From Bacillus thuringiensis (GTDB lineage: Bacteria; Bacillota; Bacilli; Bacillales; Bacillaceae_G), in the NCBI RefSeq assembly GCF_022095615.2, contig NZ_CP155559.1, forward strand, positions 2,973,501 to 3,037,500: a DNA stretch of 64,000 nucleotides, in the 5' to 3' direction. A program made the position numbers and the translations under genes. Within the stretch, counting starts at the first letter, position 1. Every line of letters starts with the position of its first letter. This document shows positions 14,418-23,047 of the stretch, piece after piece. The notes beneath the pieces were generated by a model. That model ran no database searches. It was given only the letters and a program-made list of their open reading frames with translations, and was not told the DNA's origin.

Positions 14418-14474
14418 TGAAAAAATCCCCACACATTGTGAAGGGATTTTCATGCTACGAATATAGAAAACTAA

Positions 14475-14900
14475 TTATTTAATATATAACGAAGTGCGCC
14501 ACGTATCTCTTGGATAGTTTATTGAAGTCTTTTGATATTCAAAAGTCCCTTCTTGATGATTTGATGCGTCCCATTTATATTCCCAACCTACAATAGGATT
14601 ACCACCAATTATTTGTGAACCAATATTCTTCACATCAAATCCATTCATTTTGGCAAAAGGAAACTGTCCATACCCTATTTCTTTTGTGTAAACATATAAG
14701 TAACTTCCCCCATGATCTTTAGTTGTACTAAAACTATTAGGGGTAATGTATTCAACTCCACCCAATTGTGATTCCACTTTTACTACACTTAAAGAAGTTA
14801 GAGGTGCTGCTGGCCCTGCTGATGCCTCCGATGCCATTCCTAACCCAACTACCGTTGCCACCGCTAATGATGATATCCCCAATGTAACTTTTTTTAACAT
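14475..14900 (-). CDS. Secreted protein, possibly DUF4879/YolA-like
   Basis: 141 residues with signal peptide cleaved after ASA (about residue 28). The mature part contains 'LTSLSVVKVESQLGGVEYIT', 'STTKDHGGSYLYVYTKEIGY' and 'VGWEYKWDA', ending 'WRTSLYIK'. This pattern recalls the YolA/YobB family of small secreted Bacillus proteins, often on prophages; I hold this weakly. AAGGGGATG stands at the right distance from the ATG. The gene is monocistronic. Confidence 0.6.
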   Translation of the reverse strand: MLKKVTLGISSLAVATVVGLGMASEASAGPAAPLTSLSVVKVESQLGGVEYITPNSFSTTKDHGGSYLYVYTKEIGYGQFPFAKMNGFDVKNIGSQIIGGNPIVGWEYKWDASNHQEGTFEYQKTSINYPRDTWRTSLYIK

Positions 14901-15178
14901 ATAAACATCCCCTTGTTTTATAATAAGTACAAGTTTGATATTAACAGAAATTTATAAGAATATTCCTTATTTTGAAAACGTTAACAAATTCTACTTTTTT
15001 AGATATGCAATTTAGCATATTGATTGACATGCAGGATAATTAATCCTCTACTTTCGATATAAAAACTATTTTCAAAAGGACCTGCTCAATTAATCCATAA
15101 AAACATAAAGTAATTTGAATCCATTAAAATACATGAGTGACCTCATTTTTTCGCCTCTTACTAAAAGGAGAGATTAAT

Positions 15179-15292
15179 ATGAGTTACGGTGGTAGCTGCG
15201 GTAGTTGCGGCGGCGGTTTTGCTGGAGGCTTCGCTTTATTAGTTGTATTATTTATTTTATTAATCATCGTTGGAGCTTCTTGCTTCTGCTAA
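15179..15292 (+). CDS. YjcZ-family sporulation-type peptide
   Basis: 37 residues: a Gly/Cys-rich start 'MSYGGSCGSCGGGFAGGFAL' and then the hallmark membrane helix 'LVVLFILLIIVGASCF'. AAAGGAGAG eight bases before the ATG. Family members are tiny membrane peptides often made during sporulation. A terminator (AAAGGCACC-TTT-GGGTGTCTTTT, 15304-15332) follows directly. Confidence 0.85.
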   Translation: MSYGGSCGSCGGGFAGGFALLVVLFILLIIVGASCFC

Positions 15293-15303
15293 AAAACTAT
15301 TGG

Positions 15304-15332
15304 AAAAGGCACCTTTGGGTGTCTTTTCTTTT
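15304..15332 (+). terminator. Terminator of the YjcZ-type gene
   Basis: AAGGCACC-TTT-GGGTGTCTTTTC; same stem as in the R repeats. Confidence 0.75.
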
Positions 15333-15407
15333 TTCTCAATATAAGAACACCAAGAATATGCTATTATGTTAATACAAATTCCCTTTTGTGCAATGAGATA
15401 GTCATAA

Positions 15408-15446
15408 AAATAAGGCTCACCTATAACCGTAGGTGAGCTTTATTTT
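15408..15446. terminator. Bidirectional hairpin
   Basis: AAATAAGGCTCACCT with AGGTGAGCTTTATTT, 8-base loop. Confidence 0.7.
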
Positions 15447-15721
15447 TATGACACAATACCAAATTATACTCTCGTTTTTTCAAAACTTTATGCAATTATA
15501 CATAGTTACATAAAATACACCAAATAAATATTAAATGTAGTAAAATATAAATTGTGGATACATTCTATAAAGCAGATTCTTTTGAAAGGCGTAACATATC
15601 AATCATTACAGAAGATGTGGCGTCACTCTAATACTGATCTCAAATCTCTTGTATTTTGTAAACTAACAATCTGATGTATATAGACGATTCTGTTTTATAG
15701 GATGTGTTTACACTAAATGAA

Positions 15722-15770
15722 CGTGGTTCAAGTCGGAGGAAGGCACCTTAGGGTGTCTTTTCTTTATGAA
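15722..15770 (+). repeat. Terminator-like repeat R (copy 2), at the break of an MFS gene
   Basis: GTGGTTCAAGTCGGAGGAAG then GCACC-TTA-GGGTGTC and TTTTC. The truncated transporter gene runs into it from the other strand and ends with codons from the repeat. Confidence 0.5.
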
Positions 15771-16266
15771 AAGTAAATGAGCCTGTTAATCCAACTAGCA
15801 TAGGACCAATTACTATAGAAATAGATTCCGAAAGTGCTAGTTGAGCATTTCCTTTTTTTAAGTTGTCTTTATCTGTTACTATTTCCGGTAAGAAAGAAGG
15901 AATAGCGATGTTGTAAAACGTGGTGAATATTCCATTTAAAAACATGATAAATACCAATAAGGGGAACGTTATAATATTTGTTACAGTCAGTATGGATACT
16001 GATAAAAACAATACTCCTTGACATATACTACAAATTAGCAAGACATTTTTCCTATGAAAAATGTCTATTAAAGCACCGGCTACTAATCCGAAAATTAGGT
16101 ACGGGACGAATATAACACCACGAAGCATAGCAGCATTTGCTTCACTTGTTTGTAACACCTCTAATGCAAAAAGTGGCAAAGCTACTATTGTAAACTGAGT
16201 ACCTAACAAACTTATAGACTGCCCTAGCCAAAGCTTATGAAAATTAAAATGTTTGCTGTCTTTCAT
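15748..16266 (-). pseudogene. MFS transporter, N-terminal part only
   Basis: 172 codons encode the first four to five transmembrane helices of a drug-exporter-type MFS protein ('LWLGQSISLLGTQFTIVALP', motif A-like 'GALIDIFHRKN', 'PSFLPEIV'). The last codons (after 'VGLTGSFT') come from repeat R, so the C-terminal ~230 residues are missing. Promoter side and ribosome site (GGGGGGATATT before the ATG) are intact. The protein is unlikely to transport. Confidence 0.8.
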
Positions 16267-16820
16267 AATATCCCCCCGTTAAATCCATTTTTATAAATTA
16301 TCAAGTTTTTGATATAAACAAGAACAGGCAAAACCTATCTTTCAACTAATGTCTGTACCACATAAAATTCGAAATCTAATATAAAAGCGATTTTAGTTTC
16401 AAAATGAAGAATTGATGTTTACTATTAGGACTCAAAAGCTTTCTGGCTAATGAAAAGATCAACTTCCGAAAAATACTGCGCATTCGTTTATAAACCAATC
16501 GTATGTCACTTTGAATCACCTCCAGCGTCAGTATAACCTTGAAAGCACGCTGTTGTACGCATTTTGGAATGTAACAGCAAGATATCAAAGTTACAATGAC
16601 AAGTTGTTATGTAATTATACGTAATCAAATTTGCACGATTGGAGAAAAAGAAAAATCACTGAATCTAAGGTCAAATTTGAATTCAACTCGTCACAAATAT
16701 ACACTTGGATTGGACCGATACTTTCCTATGATTATTCAGAAAGAATAGCGTATTGGTGGTATTTTGTTAGCTTGATGGTGATATAACGGTCCTCCTTTTA
16801 AAATAGTAGCGTATAAACAT
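16267..16820. other. Gene-poor stretch with a repeat copy (copy 3) and possible micro-frame
   Basis: A 70-codon minus-strand frame (16376-16588) has no ribosome site and does not look native. Within it, another frame has GGAGGTGA six bases before GTG at 16509 and could encode a 16-residue peptide (MTYDWFINECAVFFGS). At about 16700-16800 lies a further copy of the interspersed repeat: AGAAAGAATAGCGTAT, then TTAGCTTGATGGTGATAT. Confidence 0.35.
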
Positions 16821-16857
16821 GAAAAAACTCCTAACAAATTTTGTTAGGAGTTTTTTC
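16821..16857. terminator. Bidirectional terminator
   Basis: Perfect 18-bp stem, GAAAAAACTCCTAACAAA with its complement, one-base loop. It ends the PepSY gene on the minus strand. Confidence 0.85.
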
Positions 16858-16873
16858 AAATATGCGATATTTT

Positions 16874-17197
16874 TTAATCTTCATGATTGATTTCTATTGT
16901 ACCTGTTCTAGCACTAACCTTTAAAATATTTAACAGATTATCAGGCGTCTTGATTTCCACTTCATATTCAAATTTTGATTGTGCTAAGTTGTCATCTTCT
17001 AATTCGAATTCTTTTTTCACATTAATAATTTCTCCATTTGTATGAGCTAAAGAAATTTCACGAACTTGTTTCTCTGTGTAGTTTTCATTCTTTTTCGCAT
17101 AATTGTAACCCATACCATAATATCCACCAACAATAGCAATACCACTTACTAAAATAGCAATTACACTTATAATTATTTTCTTTTTATGTTTTAACAT
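16874..17197 (-). CDS. Membrane-anchored PepSY-domain protein
   Basis: About 107 residues from the ATG at 17197, chosen because AAGGAG lies nine bases upstream (the ATG six codons earlier is too close). An N-terminal KHKKK is followed by one membrane helix ('IIISVIAILVSGIAIVGGYY'), then a single extracytoplasmic PepSY domain ending 'LKVSARTGTIEI'. PepSY proteins of this layout often sit beside two-component systems and are thought to modulate peptidases or sense envelope state. Here it is the second gene of an operon with a lipoprotein, divergent from the two-component genes at 17865-19909. Confidence 0.8.
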   Translation of the reverse strand: MLKHKKKIIISVIAILVSGIAIVGGYYGMGYNYAKKNENYTEKQVREISLAHTNGEIINVKKEFELEDDNLAQSKFEYEVEIKTPDNLLNILKVSARTGTIEINHED

Positions 17198-17217
17198 TTT
17201 CATCCACTCCTTCATGA

Positions 17218-17688
17218 TTAATCATCTATTCCAAATCTTGCTTCAAGTGCATTTTCTGCTTGCTCTAATTGATCTTCCAGTATATCGTGTTCTCTTTCTT
17301 GCATTTCATATTGTTCAACAGTTATCGTTCCAGCGTGATAATCTGCTTCTAGCTGGTTATCAGATAGATCTATCTTGTCATCTAATTGATCAATTTCTTT
17401 TTTTGCTGCTAAGTACGTATTTAAGTTTTCTTCTTTTGCTCCAACTGGTTTCGTGTTATTTGCCTTTTCAACGATAAATGTGACTTCGTTTTTGAAATCT
17501 TGCATTTGCTTCGTATCATTCGTAGCAGGCCCTGTTTTGTGTGGTTCTTGTTGTAGTTGAGCACTTTCTTTTTGCAATGTATCATTTTCCACTTTCAGTT
17601 GTTGTACTTCTGTATTGTTATCAGCTTGAGTAGAACAAGCTGTTAAGAATAGACAAGACATTGCTCCAATCAACATCCACTTTCTCAT
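17218..17688 (-). CDS. Lipoprotein with coiled coil
   Basis: 156 residues; lipobox LTAC with Cys18. The mature protein is helical and strongly charged. A short coiled coil ('EVQQLKVENDTLQKESAQL') is followed by a helical hairpin ('NLNTYLAAKKEIDQLDDKI' and 'EREHDILEDQLEQAENAL'). AGGGAGGAAAAC precedes the ATG. It lies 20 bases before the PepSY gene, so the two are co-transcribed and probably act outside the membrane as partners or targets of the neighbouring sensor. Confidence 0.75.
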   Translation of the reverse strand: MRKWMLIGAMSCLFLTACSTQADNNTEVQQLKVENDTLQKESAQLQQEPHKTGPATNDTKQMQDFKNEVTFIVEKANNTKPVGAKEENLNTYLAAKKEIDQLDDKIDLSDNQLEADYHAGTITVEQYEMQEREHDILEDQLEQAENALEARFGIDD

Positions 17689-17745
17689 TCTGTTTTCCTC
17701 CCTCTACATGTGCACCTTATCCTTGCCTTTATATTACTGAACAAA

Positions 17746-17815
17746 CATTAAAGGAAGATTAATGTACAAAAAAATAAAATGATATAATTAAATCGTTTCT
17801 AATCTTTCTTTAATG
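17746..17815. promoter_or_regulatory. Divergent regulatory region with inverted 16-base boxes
   Basis: CATTAAAGGAAGATTA (17746-17761) and TAATCTTTCTTTAATG (17800-17815) are inverted copies with one mismatch, 38 bases apart, between the lipoprotein and the response regulator gene. TATAAT of the rightward promoter lies between them (17783-17788). They are plausible binding sites of the OmpR-type regulator for control of both directions. Confidence 0.5.
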
Positions 17816-17864
17816 TTTTGGAATTATAGTGATACATATAAATAAGGAAAAAAGGAGAATGTTA

Positions 17865-18539
17865 ATGCGAGTTCTTATTGTCGAAGATGAACAAGACTTA
17901 CAAAATATATTGGTAAAACGATTAAATACAGAACATTATAGTGTCGATGCATGTGGGAATGGAGAAGATGCCTTGAATTATATAAACATGGCTACCTACG
18001 ATTTGATTGTGCTTGACATTATGATTCCCGGAATAGATGGTTTACAAGTATTACAAAGATTACGCGCGGACAATAATACAACTCCTGTCTTGCTTCTTAC
18101 AGCTAAAGATACAATTGATGATCGTGTAACAGGACTCGACTTAGGTGCGGACGATTATTTAGTAAAGCCATTTGCTTTTGACGAACTGTTAGCAAGAATG
18201 CGAGTGTTAATGCGAAGAAAATCAGGAAACACATCTAATGTGTTTGAAATCGCTGACCTAGTGGTAGATTGTAATATGCATAAGGTAACAAGAGGAGATC
18301 AGGTTATCACTCTTTCCAGTAAAGAATTTGCTATTTTAGAATATATGATTCGTAATAAGGAAGTTGTGTTGACACGAGATAAAATTGAGCAACATGCGTG
18401 GAATTACGACTATGAAGGTGGCTCGAATATTATTGATGTTTATATCCGCTATCTTCGTAAAAAAATTGATAGCCAGTTTGAAACGAAGTTAATTCATACA
18501 GTACGAGGAACTGGTTACGTATTGCGAGTGGAATCATGA
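17865..18539 (+). CDS. OmpR-family response regulator
   Basis: 224 residues from ATG 17865 (AAAAAGGAGA eight bases upstream; two earlier in-frame starts overlap that site). Receiver domain residues 1-115 has the acidic pair in 'IVEDE', phosphoacceptor Asp51 in 'VLDIMIPG', Thr79 and Lys101 in 'LVKPF'. The winged-helix domain, residues 128-224, has 'LSSKEFAILEYMIRNKEVVLTR' and 'NIIDVYIRYLRKKID'. The ATGA overlap with the kinase gene shows a tight operon. Likely target: the divergent lipoprotein/PepSY operon. Confidence 0.9.
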   Translation: MRVLIVEDEQDLQNILVKRLNTEHYSVDACGNGEDALNYINMATYDLIVLDIMIPGIDGLQVLQRLRADNNTTPVLLLTAKDTIDDRVTGLDLGADDYLVKPFAFDELLARMRVLMRRKSGNTSNVFEIADLVVDCNMHKVTRGDQVITLSSKEFAILEYMIRNKEVVLTRDKIEQHAWNYDYEGGSNIIDVYIRYLRKKIDSQFETKLIHTVRGTGYVLRVES

Positions 18540-19909
18540 AAAGACTATCCATCAAAATGAGAGTAACCCTGTGGTATACAGGGCTAATTGTAATTATTAT
18601 GGCACTCGTGTTAGCTTTTATTTTAACTTCTTCAGATAAAGTTTTGCTTTTTAATATGAAAGTTCAATTAAAGAACACAGTAAAAGAAAGCATGGAAGAT
18701 ATCGAATATAAGCATGGACAATTAAAAATGGACGATGATTTTAAAACCTTAGAAGATGGAGTAAATATCATCATTTATAATAAACAAGGTGAGCTGCTGG
18801 CAGGAAATAGTCCAACAAGCTTTAATAAAAAGATATCGCTTAAATCCGATGAAATACAAACCATTACAGACGATAATAAAGAATGGATTGTATATGATTT
18901 TCTCCATAATGCAGGCGGCGATGAGCAAGTCTGGATTCGTGGAATAATGACGATGAGCCAATTATCCTCAACGATGAATACGTTTATTGTCGTAACACTT
19001 ATCTCATTCCCATTACTTATTCTCATTGCCGCAGTGGGAGGATATTTTATTACGCAAAGAGCGTTTCGACCTGTGCAACAAATGAGTGATTCAGCCAGTA
19101 AAATTGGTGATGGTAAAGACCTTTCCAAGAGAATTAATTTACACGGTTCACCAAAAGACGAAATGTATCATTTAGCACAAACCTTTGACAAAATGTTTGA
19201 GCGATTGGAAACATCATTTGAAAGTGAAAAACAATTTACATCTGACGCATCTCATGAATTAAGAACACCAACATCTGTTATTATTTCGCAATGCGAATAC
19301 GCTTTATTGCAGAGAAATAATCCGAAAGAAATGGAAGAATCGTTAGAAGTAATTTTAAAGCAATCACGTAAAATGTCCGCGCTAATCTCACAACTCTTAT
19401 TATTAGCAAGAGCTGATCAAGGAAAGCATAATACTCTTCAGTTTGAATGTATCAATATGAGTGAATTAACGGAAATCGTTGTAGAAGAGCTTTCATTAAT
19501 GGTTCAAGAAGCTTCGATTGATATAACAACTAATATAGAGGAAGACCTGTTTATGAAAGCAGATCAAACATTGATGATGCGTTTATTAATGAATTTACTA
19601 ACGAATGCGATTGCTTATAGTAAAGCGAACGGAACTGTACATGTGCAATTGTTCGGAGATGAAACCAACATAATAGGTAAAGTCTCCGATAATGGCATAG
19701 GCATCAGCGAGCAACATATTACTAAAATATGGGACCGATTCTATCGAGTTGACGCAGCACGAACATCTTCAAACATCGGAAACACAGGTTTAGGATTGTC
19801 GATGGTAAAATGGATTGTCGAACTACACGGAGGAGAAATTACCGTTGAAAGTGAACTAGGAGAAGGCAGTACTTTTACATTTAAACTACCAATTGAAAAA
19901 CGGAAATAA
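18536..19909 (+). CDS. Sensor histidine kinase (OmpR-partner type)
   Basis: 457 residues. Helix 1 at residues 12-31, extracytoplasmic domain to about 147, helix 2 at 149-172, HAMP about 173-228. The phosphorylated His240 lies in 'SDASHELRTPTSV', N box 'NLLTNAIAYS', G1 'DNGIGI', F box 'FYRVDAART' and G2 'GNTGLGLSMV'. All catalytic blocks are present. The sensor domain has no named family that I recognise. Overlap with the upstream regulator by four bases. Confidence 0.9.
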   Translation: MKRLSIKMRVTLWYTGLIVIIMALVLAFILTSSDKVLLFNMKVQLKNTVKESMEDIEYKHGQLKMDDDFKTLEDGVNIIIYNKQGELLAGNSPTSFNKKISLKSDEIQTITDDNKEWIVYDFLHNAGGDEQVWIRGIMTMSQLSSTMNTFIVVTLISFPLLILIAAVGGYFITQRAFRPVQQMSDSASKIGDGKDLSKRINLHGSPKDEMYHLAQTFDKMFERLETSFESEKQFTSDASHELRTPTSVIISQCEYALLQRNNPKEMEESLEVILKQSRKMSALISQLLLLARADQGKHNTLQFECINMSELTEIVVEELSLMVQEASIDITTNIEEDLFMKADQTLMMRLLMNLLTNAIAYSKANGTVHVQLFGDETNIIGKVSDNGIGISEQHITKIWDRFYRVDAARTSSNIGNTGLGLSMVKWIVELHGGEITVESELGEGSTFTFKLPIEKRK

Positions 19910-20069
19910 TTTATGAGTGTCTGTAGCTTCAGAATAAAGATTGATTCAAAAGCTCTCTTCAATCCTTATATAAAAGTAACCGACGCATTATAAACAGCAT
20001 CGATTTTATCATTTTGGACAACCTGTTCTGTTAAGTTGATATGCCTATGGAAAAAAATATCGAAATAAA

Positions 20070-20098
20070 ACCCCAGAAATCGAAAGGTCTCTGGGGCT
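20070..20098. terminator. Hairpin between convergent genes
   Basis: AACCCCAGA with TCTGGGGCTT around a 10-base loop. It serves the minus-strand membrane gene and possibly the kinase operon. Confidence 0.7.
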
Positions 20099-20101
20099 TC
20101 A

Positions 20102-20317
20102 TTATATATTTAGCTCTTTTTGCTTTTTGTTTTGTTTATGTCTATGCAGCAATTTTCGACTTATGAGAGAAATCAGTAATAAAATCAGTATTAGTACGAG
20201 AATCTGCATAAATGACAAATCAAAATATTTAGCACCTGTAACGATTAAAAGTGTAGAAATTGTACCTTTTACAATGAAAAAAATAATAATCCATAATCCG
20301 CCTTTTTTCCAGTTCAT
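20102..20317 (-). CDS. 71-residue membrane protein
   Basis: GGAAAGGG ten bases before the ATG. Two membrane helices (residues 8-26, 35-54) are followed by a basic tail 'SRKLLHRHKQNKKQKE'. Family unknown to me; a short conserved Bacillus membrane protein is likely. Confidence 0.65.
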   Translation of the reverse strand: MNWKKGGLWIIIFFIVKGTISTLLIVTGAKYFDLSFMQILVLILILLLISLISRKLLHRHKQNKKQKELNI

Positions 20318-20486
20318 TTTTATATTACCCTTTCCTACTTTTAAATTCTTAAATGAGACACCTTAATAAAAATCTATTATATTAGTAAACTTTCCCATGA
20401 AAATCATATACAATTACATGCGACGATTCCATAATAAATGAAAATGATATTCAGTGTCAATTTTATTGACTATTTGAATACCTATC

Positions 20487-20610
20487 ATCTCAATCTCTTT
20501 CCACTTTATTTCTTATAAACAATGAACCCTTGTCTTCAAACAAAAAAACACCTCCATTAAATTTACATACTTCGTATGCGAATTCAAGAGGTGTTTTTTC
20601 ATGTACCATC
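20487..20610 (-). repeat. IS3-type element end with long hairpin (copy 2)
   Basis: Aligns with 13491-13610. Shared are TTTCCACTTTATTTCTT, the hairpin ACACCTCC..GAGGTGT with TTTACATAC/GTATGCGAATT arms, and the following TTTCATGTACCA. The orfA start is degenerate here. It is a fossil end without transposase. Confidence 0.55.
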
Positions 20611-20656
20611 AAATAAAATTCCCTGCTTTATTTATTTCTCAATACGTACCTATTTT

Positions 20657-22102
20657 CTAGTACACAATAACTGGATCATTCGTGTTCAAACTATCATATA
20701 CAGTTTTTGCAACGTTAGGAAGAAGGTTCACACACCCGCCTGATCCCCCTGTTAAATAAGCATTATTTGCCCAATCTTTTCGCCAGCCAGCATCGTGGAA
20801 TCCTTGACCGCTATTTGTGAATGGAACCCAGTAATCTACTTTAACTGCATAATCAGCTTTACCTACTGCGCTGCCTCTCAGCGTGTATGGAGTTCGTTTG
20901 TATAGAACGTACCATACACCTGGAGATGTATCTTCAGCCGTGCTATGTTTACCCGTTACTACATTTGTTGTGACGACTAATTTTCCATCTTTATAAATCC
21001 AAATTTGTTGATCTGCAATGGAAACTTCCGCATATGTATCTCCGATGCCATTATTCGATGTTGTTTCATAGCCGATACCTTCCTTCTCCCAACCATTTCC
21101 GTGAATATTAGAAGCAGAAAGCGATTTTTCACCTTTCTCAAAGGCTTCTTGAACTTGTTTTGTTTCTTTTTCAATATCTAGTGCCCAGCCGTATCCTTGT
21201 CCTTTTACTGATATGACCGAACCAGAATGTGTTTTAAATGCGAAGTCTTTATGTAATGTAGATTTAGCCTTATTAATTTCAACAATCTTATTCTTAATAT
21301 CGCTCGCATCGATTGTCACTTTCATATCCTTTGACATAGAGGCATTTTGAATGAAATCTTTCGCTTTTAATGAATAGACTTCATTTTGCACTTTATAATC
21401 AACAGACTGCCCAAGAAGATTCTGTAATGCTTTCTCTTCTTTTTTGATAATCGGATCGTCTTCTTTAATAGGCTGTATGTATGCAGACTTTAGATGAATT
21501 TCGCTTTTATGCTTCTGTTTGTCGTAATCTTTTAGTAGACTCGTAACGTCATATTGTTTTCCATCAACGCTCTTCGAAATAACAACTTTTCCTTGTTCAA
21601 GCTTCGCCATAGCATCTTGAGGCGCCTTTAATTTTTCATTCATAGAGACAAGCTTTTCTTCTACAAGTTTTTTCATCGTTTCACTACGATACTGTTCTGC
21701 CTTTTCTGGTAGCAATGAGTAATCTTTTTCCTTTGAAGAAGGGAAAAATGTCCACTGGCTTTTTAATAGTTTCTTAACTTGTGGCAAATCTTTTTCCGTC
21801 AGTTCCGTCTTTGTCTCTTGTTCATCTAAAATTTGCTGTTGATCAATATAGACTTTGTTTGCTAATCCAGATGTTTTTAATTTCTGTATTGCCTGATCAG
21901 CGCTCAAACCACCGACTTTTGTATCATTAATCGTAACATTTGAATTGAAGTGAGTTGCCTGATAATAACTCATTCCCCCAATAAGAAGTGCAATTACACC
22001 GCCACCCGCTGCGATAAGTTTCCAATTTGTAAAACGCTTTTTTGATCTTACCCGTTTTTTCTCAACTTCTTCAACTGATTCATTTACAGTATTGTTATTC
22101 AT
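20657..22102 (-). CDS. Membrane-anchored L,D-transpeptidase (YkuD type) with substrate-binding repeats
   Basis: 481 residues from ATG 22102 (GGGGGAAAG eight bases upstream). A basic cytoplasmic tail and one membrane helix (about residues 28-46) are followed by a long region with two PG_binding_4-like domains ('INDTKVGGLSADQAIQKLK' is the start of such a unit). The C-terminal YkuD domain (about 360-481) has 'SIADQQIWIYKDGKLVVTTN', His436 and catalytic Cys457 in 'SGGCVNL'. It would form 3-3 cross-links in peptidoglycan outside the membrane. Monocistronic; the family is usually 450-500 residues. Confidence 0.9.
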   Translation of the reverse strand: MNNNTVNESVEEVEKKRVRSKKRFTNWKLIAAGGGVIALLIGGMSYYQATHFNSNVTINDTKVGGLSADQAIQKLKTSGLANKVYIDQQQILDEQETKTELTEKDLPQVKKLLKSQWTFFPSSKEKDYSLLPEKAEQYRSETMKKLVEEKLVSMNEKLKAPQDAMAKLEQGKVVISKSVDGKQYDVTSLLKDYDKQKHKSEIHLKSAYIQPIKEDDPIIKKEEKALQNLLGQSVDYKVQNEVYSLKAKDFIQNASMSKDMKVTIDASDIKNKIVEINKAKSTLHKDFAFKTHSGSVISVKGQGYGWALDIEKETKQVQEAFEKGEKSLSASNIHGNGWEKEGIGYETTSNNGIGDTYAEVSIADQQIWIYKDGKLVVTTNVVTGKHSTAEDTSPGVWYVLYKRTPYTLRGSAVGKADYAVKVDYWVPFTNSGQGFHDAGWRKDWANNAYLTGGSGGCVNLLPNVAKTVYDSLNTNDPVIVY

Positions 22103-22339
22103 CAATCTTTCCCCCGTATACATTAACGTCAATCGATTTTAAACCAAAACCATTGAATAGTGTACCTTATTTTCCCTAAAATTTCATTCTTTTTAACCAG
22201 TTTTTATCTCATTTAATCGATTAAAGTCAGATTTTTTAATAGTAAGATATATAAAGATGATAGATAAAGTGAAAAAGGATCACAACAATCGAGCTATTAC
22301 GTGCCCCTCGTATTCGCCAAATTTTGAAGAACGATACTA

Positions 22340-22410
22340 CTTAACTTGATAAAATACTTTTCGGATAGTTCAAATCAGAGAAAGGCACCATAGGGTGTTT
22401 ATTATTTATG
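22340..22410 (+). repeat. Terminator-like repeat R (copy 3)
   Basis: ACTTAACTTGATAAAAT box region, then GTTCAAATCAGAGAAAG followed by GCACC-ATA-GGGTGTTTATT. Same order of blocks as copy 1. Confidence 0.45.
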
Positions 22411-22461
22411 AAAAATATCCACAAAAAAAGGACTACATGTAGACTCTTTTTTGTGAATATT
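22409..22461. terminator. Long imperfect inverted repeat
   Basis: AAAATATCCACAAAAAA with TTTTTTGTGAATATTTT and an inner CTACATGTAG. It serves the minus-strand lipoprotein gene that ends at 22496. Confidence 0.7.
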
Positions 22462-22495
22462 TTAATGTCGCATATTATATACATTTAAATGCAAA

Positions 22496-22751
22496 TCATG
22501 CTCCCTGCTTTCCACCATGTTTCACAACATTTACTATCGGCCTAACTAATTTCACCTTATAATCTTTATCATCAACAATTTCAAGATTCTTTAAACTATT
22601 ATATATGTTTGTACCACGCTTTATTGATCCGTTCAATCTTTACAGGTGTTGAAGTTTTAGACTCATCCTTTGTTATAATCCTATTATTAGAACATCCTGC
22701 AATGGTGAGGCAGCATGTAGCCAATAAAACTAATAATATTAACTTCTTCAA
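22496..22751 (-). pseudogene. Small lipoprotein gene with a TA-repeat frameshift
   Basis: Starts at TTG 22751 with TAGGAG nine bases upstream. Signal peptide with lipobox IAGC (Cys20). The frame stops after 'INKAWYKHI' within ATATATAATAG (about 22597-22606). Adding two bases to the TA run restores a frame that goes on 'NSLKNLEIVDDKDYKVKLVR' and ends at 22496. The intact protein would have about 85 residues. A slippage-prone dinucleotide run makes this either decay or a reversible switch. Confidence 0.55.
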
Positions 22752-23047
22752 ATAGCCACTCCTATATAAGGGAAATATTATATTAAGAAAATTAAACATA
22801 ACATCGAATCTTTGTAAAAACAATATATTTCCTAATTTTATTATTCATTGGCAGATTCATGCACACCTTAAGGTCCATGAATCCGCTTATAAGCGTAGAA
22901 CCTCATGCTCATCGATTCAATGTCCAATTTCCATTTTATCCGATTCTCAATATTTATTCCAATATAAAAAGATAACTATGTTTGTTGAAAACTAAGTATC
23001 TCTCAAAATGCAAAATACGAACTGAATTCCTATAACTCTATATATGT

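Noticed and set aside
17829..17864. Longer start of the response regulator
   Set aside because: The extra codons overlap the AAAAAGGAGA ribosome site, and the receiver domain begins at the later ATG.
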